Positions 58,447 to 64,000 of a DNA stretch of 64,000 nt are shown in pieces (position 1 is the stretch's first letter; each line of letters begins with the position of its first letter). A program made the translations under genes and the position numbers. The stretch comes from Sphaerisporangium sp040685555 (GTDB lineage Bacteria > Actinomycetota > Actinomycetes > Streptosporangiales > Streptosporangiaceae). The DNA is taken from assembly GCF_040685555.1 (NCBI RefSeq), contig NZ_JBFBIK010000009.1, forward strand, positions 48,094-112,093, read 5' to 3'. The notes beneath the pieces are model-generated. The model saw only the letters and a program-made list of their open reading frames with translations, searched no databases and was not told the DNA's origin.

Positions 58447-60483
58447 TCAGTCTCGGGAGGGAAGGATCGTGCCGGTCACCTCGCCCAGCGCGATCGAGGT
58501 GCCGCCGGGGCCCGGGGCCGTCGCGGTGATCCTCACCGTGTCGCCGTCTTCGAGGAAGGCACGCGTCTGGCCGTCGGAGAGCTTGATCGTCTCGGTGCCG
58601 TTCCAGCTGATCTCGATCAGTGATCCCCGCTGTCCGGGCTCGGCCCCGGAGACCGTGCCGCTGGCGAACAGGTCGCCCGTGCGCAGGCACGCGCCGTTGA
58701 CGGTCATGTGGGCGAGCATCTGGTCGGGGGTCCAGTACATCTCCTTGTACGGCGGGCTGGAGATCGGCTCGCCGTTGAGCTCCACGTCGAGCGTGAGGTC
58801 GAGACCCCACGGCTCCCGCCTGGCCAGGTAGCTCAGCGGCTCGGGATCCTGTGCCCGTCCGAGGACGCGGGCGTGTTCGAGGGCCTCCAGCGGCGTGATC
58901 CACGCGGAGATCGACGTGGCGAACGACTTCCCGAGGAACGGCCCGAGCGGCACGTACTCCCACGCCTGGATGTCACGGGCGCTCCAGTCGTTCACCACAG
59001 TCACCCCGAAGACGTGATCGGCGAGGTCTCCGGCGCTCTCGCCGAACCGGGTCGGCGTCCCGACGACGAACCCCAGCTCGGCCTCGATGTCGAGCTTCAC
59101 CGACGGCCCGAACACCGGCACGTCGCCGTGCACGGGGGCGCGCTGGCCCCGGGGACGGGTGATCGGGGTGCCGGAGACGACGACGGTGCCCGACCGGCCG
59201 TGGTACCCGACCGGCAGGTGGCGCCAGTTGGGCTTGAGGGGGTTCTCGTCGGGCCGGAACATCTGGCCGAGGTTGGTCGCGTGCTCGAGCGAGCAGTAGA
59301 AGTCGACGTAGTCGCCGATCTCGATCGGCATGTGGAGCCGCACCTGGTGCAGGGGAATGAGGTGGGGCTCGGTGGCCGCGCGGTTCGCCGACGCCTCCTT
59401 GGCCTCCGCGGAGAGCAGGCGCTGGATGCGGCGCCTGGTGTCCCGCCAGGCCGTGCGGCCCCGTGCCATGAAGCCGTTGAGGGTTCCGGCGGCGAACTCC
59501 TCGTCGTGCAGGACGGCCGCGAGGTCGAGGACGTGGTCGCCGATGCGCGCGCAGGCGCGGGGACGCTCCCCGGGGCGGGAGAACACGCCGTAGGGCAGGT
59601 TCGCCACGGTGTAGGCGGACGCGTCGGCTCCGGGTACCCAGCTGGTCGTCACGACTTCCTCTTTGATCACCGATGCGGGCCTGCGGTGGTTGCCGACCAG
59701 GCCGAGCCTGCGCAGGTCGTCGATCGGCGTGAACGTGTTGCAGGAGCCGTAAGAGACCAGCAGTTCCCTGGCCCGCCGCGCGGTCTCATGCGGCACGGCC
59801 CGCGCCAGCGCCACCAGCTCGCGCTTGTCCATGAGCTCCAGCACCCGCGCGGGATCACGGCCCTCGACCGCCGCGCACACGGCCATCAGGATGTTGAGGA
59901 AGCCGTGCCGGTAGACGCCGAGGCCCGGATCGGGGTGGCGGACCGCGTGGTGCAGGCCGGCGGTCGCCTTGAACGGCGTGTTCCGCTCGACGCAGTTGCG
60001 GATGAAGACGCCCAGCTCGTGGGTGGAGGGAAAGAGCTCGGGTGTGAGCCCTCCGCAGCGGACCTTCAGCCCCACCCCGTCCGGCACCTGGTGAAGGTCG
60101 GCGGGCGGGACCTCGACGAACAGCCGCGCGGCCGAGTTCCTCGGACGGACCCGGTCGACCAGCTCCTCGATGGTCGAACCCGCCGGCAGGGCCATCTCGA
60201 TCAGCTCGACGTCGATGCCGGTGAGATCGCCGAGATGGTCGACGCCGGGGAAGTCGTGCGTGTCGATGATCAGCCCGATCCTGATCGGACGGGTCAGCAT
60301 CGCCCGCAGCTCGTGCAGGCGGCTGGCCTGGCAGAGGAACCGGTGGCTCAGCACAGGGCTTCCAGCGTCCTCGTCGGCGTAGTGCCGGGCGACCGCGTCC
60401 GACATCGGCAGGAACGCCGGCGGGAACAGCCCCGCGTCGTCGACGAGAGCCGCGAACAGCGGGCTCGGGCCGGGGTCGGTCAT
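58447..60483 (-). CDS. Fumarylacetoacetase fused to an N-terminal unknown domain
   Basis: A single 678-residue frame. Residues 1 to about 275 match a widespread actinomycete protein of unknown function (LFAALVDDAGLFPPAFLPMS, FKATAGLHHAVRH, LLVSYGSCNTFTPIDDLRR). Residues from about 278 are a complete fumarylacetoacetase: LPYGVFS, PVGYHGRSGTVVVSGTPI, WSARDIQAWEYVPLGPFLGK. In related genomes these are usually separate. An internal GTG at 59652 preceded by GAGGAA could also start the second half (401 residues, normal length). It would cleave fumarylacetoacetate to fumarate and acetoacetate. Confidence 0.9.
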   Translation of the reverse strand: MTDPGPSPLFAALVDDAGLFPPAFLPMSDAVARHYADEDAGSPVLSHRFLCQASRLHELRAMLTRPIRIGLIIDTHDFPGVDHLGDLTGIDVELIEMALPAGSTIEELVDRVRPRNSAARLFVEVPPADLHQVPDGVGLKVRCGGLTPELFPSTHELGVFIRNCVERNTPFKATAGLHHAVRHPDPGLGVYRHGFLNILMAVCAAVEGRDPARVLELMDKRELVALARAVPHETARRARELLVSYGSCNTFTPIDDLRRLGLVGNHRRPASVIKEEVVTTSWVPGADASAYTVANLPYGVFSRPGERPRACARIGDHVLDLAAVLHDEEFAAGTLNGFMARGRTAWRDTRRRIQRLLSAEAKEASANRAATEPHLIPLHQVRLHMPIEIGDYVDFYCSLEHATNLGQMFRPDENPLKPNWRHLPVGYHGRSGTVVVSGTPITRPRGQRAPVHGDVPVFGPSVKLDIEAELGFVVGTPTRFGESAGDLADHVFGVTVVNDWSARDIQAWEYVPLGPFLGKSFATSISAWITPLEALEHARVLGRAQDPEPLSYLARREPWGLDLTLDVELNGEPISSPPYKEMYWTPDQMLAHMTVNGACLRTGDLFASGTVSGAEPGQRGSLIEISWNGTETIKLSDGQTRAFLEDGDTVRITATAPGPGGTSIALGEVTGTILPSRD

Positions 60484-61655
60484 CGGGCCCACGTCCAGGC
60501 GTACCCCGGGTCCTCGCAGGACAGCGCGGCGTCGCCGAGATCGAGCGGCCGGAACGTGTCGACCATCACGGCCAGCTCGCTGGTGACTGTCACGCCTCGC
60601 CGCACGGCGTCGACGGCGGCCTCGACCGCGCCCGGCTGCGGCCCGTGGGTGAAGCCGGCCGGATGCAGGGAGATGGAGCCGACGTCGATGCCCGAGCCCT
60701 TGCGCGCGGTGTAGTCGCCGCCCGCGTAGAACATGAACTCGTCGGAGTCGACGTTGTGGTGGTTGTACGGGATCGGCACGGCGTCGGGATGGAAGTCGAG
60801 CGGCCGTGGGCAGAACGAGCAGATGACGAAGCCCGGCCCCTCGAAGGTCTGGTGGACGGGCGGCGGCGCGTGGGTGCGCTTCACGATCGGCTCGAAGTCG
60901 GCGATGTTGAACGCGTAGGGGTAGAGGTAGCCGTCCCACCCGACCACGTCGAACGGGTGGTGCGCGTAGGTCAGCCGGGTCAGGCCGCCTCGGGTCCTGA
61001 CCAGGACGGGCGTCTCGGAGTCCTCCACGATGAGCGGCTCGGCGGGCGCCCGCAGGTCGCGCTCGGAGTAGGGCGCGTGCTCCAGGAACTGGCCGTACTG
61101 CGACAGGTAGCGCTTGGGGGGCCGGATGTGCCCGGACGCCTCGATGGCAAGGGCCCTGACCGTGGTGCCGTCGAGCGGCACCCAGCGGTGGATCGTGCCG
61201 GTGGGGATCACGACATAGTCGCCCTCCCCGGCCTCGATCACCCCGTATGTGGACTCGAAGCGCACCCGGCCGCTCGCGACGTAGACGCATTCGTCGCCCT
61301 TGGAGTCGCGGTAGAGCTCGCTCGGCCGGTCGGCGGAGGCGTACGACAATCGGACGTCCGCGTTGCCCGCCAGCGGCTGCCGGCCGGTGACCAGGTCGCC
61401 TCCCGAGGGGAGATCCTGGGTGCGGAAATGGCGCGGGGACAGCGGGAGGTTCGGTGAGAGAGCGGCTCGCGCCCCCTCGGCGACGGCCTCCGCCTTGACG
61501 ATCGCGGTCGGCAGGTGCCGGTGGTACAGCAGTGAGGAGTCAGAGGAGAAACCCTCCTCACCCATCAACTCCTCCGCGTACAGCCCGCCATCGGGCTTCT
61601 TGAACTGGATATGCCGTTTGCGCGGCACCTCGCCGACCGTGCGGTAGTACGGCAT
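60480..61655 (-). CDS. hmgA: Homogentisate 1,2-dioxygenase
   Basis: 391 residues of the cupin dioxygenase that opens the homogentisate ring in Phe/Tyr degradation. It begins MPYYRTVGEVPRKRHIQFKK; iron-ligand region includes YNHHNVDSDEFMFYAGGDY and later GFTHGPQPG. AGGAGG precedes ATG 61655. The stop overlaps the fumarylacetoacetase start by four bases, so the pathway genes are coupled. A 36-bp near-palindrome lies upstream. Confidence 0.93.
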   Translation of the reverse strand: MPYYRTVGEVPRKRHIQFKKPDGGLYAEELMGEEGFSSDSSLLYHRHLPTAIVKAEAVAEGARAALSPNLPLSPRHFRTQDLPSGGDLVTGRQPLAGNADVRLSYASADRPSELYRDSKGDECVYVASGRVRFESTYGVIEAGEGDYVVIPTGTIHRWVPLDGTTVRALAIEASGHIRPPKRYLSQYGQFLEHAPYSERDLRAPAEPLIVEDSETPVLVRTRGGLTRLTYAHHPFDVVGWDGYLYPYAFNIADFEPIVKRTHAPPPVHQTFEGPGFVICSFCPRPLDFHPDAVPIPYNHHNVDSDEFMFYAGGDYTARKGSGIDVGSISLHPAGFTHGPQPGAVEAAVDAVRRGVTVTSELAVMVDTFRPLDLGDAALSCEDPGYAWTWAR

Positions 61656-61667
61656 CGGCCCTCCTGT

Positions 61668-61703
61668 GTACGCATATCGGACATCCTTGTCCTCTATACG
61701 TAC
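61668..61703 (-). promoter_or_regulatory. 36-bp near-palindrome upstream of hmgA
   Basis: The left half (GTACGCATATCGGACATC) and the reverse complement of the right half (GTACGTATAGAGGACAAG) agree at 13 of 18 positions, with the inner GGACA/TGTCC arms exact. It lies 13-48 bases before the hmgA start and downstream of the iclR gene, where an IclR-family regulator would bind. A nearby TTGACA on the minus strand is too far from any good -10 to assign a promoter. Confidence 0.55.
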
Positions 61704-61760
61704 GACGATCCGCCATCACGGCAACGATGTCAATCGCACGCCCGCGATCTCAGGCGCCGG

Positions 61761-62408
61761 TCATTCCAGGGCCCGGCCGAGCTCGGCGGCCGCGGCCGAG
61801 ACGCGTGGGCCGAGCTCGGCGGCGTCGATGGCGCCGAACGTCACTATCCCCACGGACGCCTCCAGCCACGGCAGGCCGGGCAGCGGGGCCGCGATGCCGC
61901 GCGCGCCCTCCTGGAGCTGTCCCTCGGTGACCAGGTAGTCCGTGCGGCCCTCGCGCAGGGCCAGGATCGCCAGCCCCGCCGCCCCGCGCGACAGCGGGTG
62001 GCGCGAACCCTCCCGGTAGGCCACGTGCATGTCCGTCCACGTCGGCTCCACCACGGCGATGGCCAGCCCCTCGTCGCCCTCGGCCGCCGTCAGGTGGGCC
62101 GTGGCCCCGGTCTCCTCGGCGAGGCGGCGCAGGGCCGGGAGCGCGGCGGCTCGCAGCAGGGGCTGCACGGCTCTGGCCAGCGCCAGGACGCCGAAGCCCA
62201 GATGGGCGCGCCCCTCGGCGTCCCGCCGGGCGAAGCCCTCGTTCTGCAGCGTGGTGAGCAGCCGGTAGACGATCGGGCGGCTCAGCTCCAGCTCCTGCGC
62301 CAGCTCCGTGGGGGTGCGCCCGCGGTGGCCGTCGGCGAGCAGCCGGAGCAGCCTGAGTCCCCGCTCCAGGGTCTGGGCCGACTCCGGGCTCCCTTTGTGA
62401 TCGCGCAT
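61761..62408 (-). CDS. IclR-family regulator
   Basis: 215 residues: a winged helix-turn-helix (TPTELAQELELSRPIVYRLL) and an effector domain with SRGAAGLAILAL. It is slightly shorter than typical IclR proteins. It is co-oriented with hmgA, 105 bases upstream, and is the likely regulator of the homogentisate genes. IclR-type regulators of these pathways respond to homogentisate or tyrosine derivatives. Confidence 0.88.
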   Translation of the reverse strand: MRDHKGSPESAQTLERGLRLLRLLADGHRGRTPTELAQELELSRPIVYRLLTTLQNEGFARRDAEGRAHLGFGVLALARAVQPLLRAAALPALRRLAEETGATAHLTAAEGDEGLAIAVVEPTWTDMHVAYREGSRHPLSRGAAGLAILALREGRTDYLVTEGQLQEGARGIAAPLPGLPWLEASVGIVTFGAIDAAELGPRVSAAAAELGRALE

Positions 62409-62631
62409 CTCCCGATTATGCGAGGTGACACCGCGCGCGGGAGGTCGCGGGTCGCCTCACTCCACGCCTGACGCCCGGTTGCGCGGGCCCTACGGAAGAA
62501 AGAATTTCTCGTTCATCCGGCGGTGTCCGGGAAGATCATGCGAGGTGGCGACGGACAATTGGTGTCCCTGCGCGTCAAGGAATCCTGTAGAGCCACTGGT
62601 CGAGTAAAGATACGCCCGATACAGTCGTTTC

Positions 62632-62649
62632 GATCGTTTACGGACGATC
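62632..62649 (+). promoter_or_regulatory. Inverted repeat before the secreted-protein gene
   Basis: GATCGT (62632-62637) and ACGATC (62644-62649) are a perfect 6-bp inverted repeat spaced by six bases, 35 bases before the start codon at 62684. It may be an operator or a leader hairpin. The 275-base gap 62409-62683 holds no gene I can support. Confidence 0.3.
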
Positions 62650-62683
62650 ACTGATGATTTCGCACCGCCCAAGGAGACGCTTG

Positions 62684-63964
62684 ATGCGAATCAGGAGAGC
62701 CCTCGCCCTCAGCGCCGCACTCACCGTGCTCGCGGTGGGCATTCCGGCCGCCACGGCGTTCTCCGAGGACGGCGCCGACGACTGCAAGAATGTCACCAAC
62801 GGTGGCTCGCAGTCCGACCCGCAGTGCTTCTGGATGGCACCGACCCCCCAGGACGCGCTCGACATCGTGCGGTTCTGGGCCAAGGACGACGGAGCCAAGC
62901 TCAAGGAAGCCACCGAGTACCCGATCGGCTGGATCGACTGCACGGTGGAGGCCTGCAGCCAGGACGGCGAGGGCGACGGCCAGGCCCACGACGGGGGAGA
63001 CCCCGCGCCCCAGGGCTACCAGGACGACAACACGCCGCCCACCTGCCAGACCGCCGGCGAGACCTGCTCGGTGACCCCCGAGGAGATCGCCGCCGCCGCG
63101 AAGACCCCCGCCGGGCAGGCGATCGCCGCCGCCACGGCGAGCGGCATGCGGGTGTGGATCGACAGCGAGCTTCTCGACGACTACAAGGCCGGCACCGCCG
63201 CCTTCGCCGCCGCCGTCAAGAAGGTGGGCGCGCTCGCCGCGCAGCCGGGCGTCGTCGGCATCCGGTTCACCTCGCAGCTCGGCTACAACGGCGCGGTGAA
63301 GACGCCGGAGGAGATGCAGTCGTTCGTCACGGCCGCCGCCGCCGCGCTGCACCAGGTCGCTCCCGGCAAGAAGCTCGGCGTCCACACGGTGGTCCCCGAG
63401 TTCGGCTGCGGCAACAGCGACCTGTGCAAGGCCGAGATGACCAAGAAGTACCCCCTGCTCACGCCGGAGCACATCGAGCCGCTGCTGACCTCCGGTTCTG
63501 TGGACCAGCTCGCGCTCGACGCCGGCCTGCTCTCGACCGCCTACTCCACCTGGAAGATCACGCCGCAGCAGGCGCAGCGCAACCAGTGGAGCAAGGTCAA
63601 GACCCTGGCCTGGGACACGCTCGCGCAGATCGCGGCCGAGGACGCCGGGCTGGCGGGCAAGAACGCCTCCCCGCTGACCGCCGAGCAGGCGGCCACGACG
63701 GCGCAGGAGCGGATCACCACCCCGCTGAAGGACGGCGCCGCGACGGTCAACCTCTGGACCCGCTGGCAGGACGGCACCGGCGCGACCTACCGCGTGATGG
63801 GATCCGGCCTCGCCTCCACGCCCGCGTGGGAGCAGCTCGGCAAGCTGGAGCCGCTCCAGCGCCGCCTGACCACCATGTTCAACCCGGCTTCCCCCGAGGT
63901 CGGCATCACCGAAGACGTCAAGAAGCTCTCCGAGGTCTTCAGCCAGGTCTACATCACCGACTAG
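62684..63964 (+). CDS. Secreted protein of unknown function
   Basis: 426 residues with a signal peptide (RRALALSAALTVLAVGIPAA, cleavage near TAFS). Four Cys occur early (DDCKN, PQCFW, DCTVEAC) and more at PTCQTAGETCS and FGCGNSDLC. The middle, WIDSELLDDYKAG, VVGIRFTSQLGYNG and LGVHTVVPEFGC, looks like an alpha/beta barrel of glycosidase type, but I cannot place it in a family. AAGGAG precedes ATG 62684. Probably extracellular. Confidence 0.72.
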   Translation: MRIRRALALSAALTVLAVGIPAATAFSEDGADDCKNVTNGGSQSDPQCFWMAPTPQDALDIVRFWAKDDGAKLKEATEYPIGWIDCTVEACSQDGEGDGQAHDGGDPAPQGYQDDNTPPTCQTAGETCSVTPEEIAAAAKTPAGQAIAAATASGMRVWIDSELLDDYKAGTAAFAAAVKKVGALAAQPGVVGIRFTSQLGYNGAVKTPEEMQSFVTAAAAALHQVAPGKKLGVHTVVPEFGCGNSDLCKAEMTKKYPLLTPEHIEPLLTSGSVDQLALDAGLLSTAYSTWKITPQQAQRNQWSKVKTLAWDTLAQIAAEDAGLAGKNASPLTAEQAATTAQERITTPLKDGAATVNLWTRWQDGTGATYRVMGSGLASTPAWEQLGKLEPLQRRLTTMFNPASPEVGITEDVKKLSEVFSQVYITD

Positions 63965-64000
63965 GCGTCGTCCCGGAGGCCGGGCCGAGGCCGGGAGGCC

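Overview
The window is high-GC DNA from a filamentous actinomycete. Third codon positions are almost all G or C, GTG starts are common, neighbouring genes often overlap by 4 bases (GTGA or ATGA), and there are several HTH/DUF5753 plus DUF397 (WhiJ/BldB-like) pairs. Family composition suggests Streptosporangiales (Nonomuraea, Microbispora, Sphaerisporangium or Actinomadura relatives). That placement is inference; there is no rRNA or other marker here. I saw no tRNA, rRNA, transposase, integrase or CRISPR array.

Region 1 (1-12.6 kb) is a sugar or glycoside uptake and oxidation locus. It has two RbsC-type permeases (the first cut by the window edge), a GMC flavoprotein oxidoreductase with a gluconate-dehydrogenase subunit-3-like partner, a LacI regulator, a nitrilase-superfamily amidase, a zinc alcohol dehydrogenase, a Gfo/Idh/MocA oxidoreductase with an altered EKP motif and an SDR. 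A second GMC plus subunit-3-like pair faces them on the other strand. The substrate is unknown.

Region 2 (12.6-17.7 kb) is patchy and partly degraded: a peroxiredoxin fragment, a cyclase-fold protein, a broken TetR gene abutting a broken gene convergent with a three-Cys DUF5131 gene, an HTH/DUF397 pair, a 58-62 bp tandem repeat and an RsbW-like ATPase.

Region 3 (17.9-33.9 kb) holds an ABC exporter, two MFS transporters (one coupled to a MarR regulator), an RNA cyclic phosphodiesterase, an aldo/keto reductase, two exported proteins, an epimerase coupled to L-2-hydroxyglutarate oxidase and a two-component system. It ends in a run of HTH/DUF397 genes, two of which have lost their N-termini.

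Region 4 (33.9-43.1 kb) is a MacAB-like efflux region. A 730-residue membrane-fusion protein with a very large Pro/Ser/Thr linker is divergent from a membrane-fusion protein, ATPase, FtsX-type permease, exported protein and a second two-component system paralogous to the first.

Region 5 (43.2-52.2 kb) reads as a nucleoside or nucleobase salvage island: nucleoside hydrolase, SsuA/THI5-type ABC transporter with a fused double permease, amidohydrolase (deaminase type), nucleoside deoxyribosyltransferase-like enzyme, LacI regulator, a LacI relic and a ribokinase-family kinase.

Region 6 (52.3-64 kb) has a Cys-rich lipoprotein, two adjacent membrane GTPases, an NfeD/SPFH pair, and the homogentisate pathway: hmgA followed by fumarylacetoacetase fused to a domain that I recall as usually a separate protein. 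An IclR regulator and a 36-bp near-palindrome stand upstream of hmgA. A secreted protein of unknown function closes the window.
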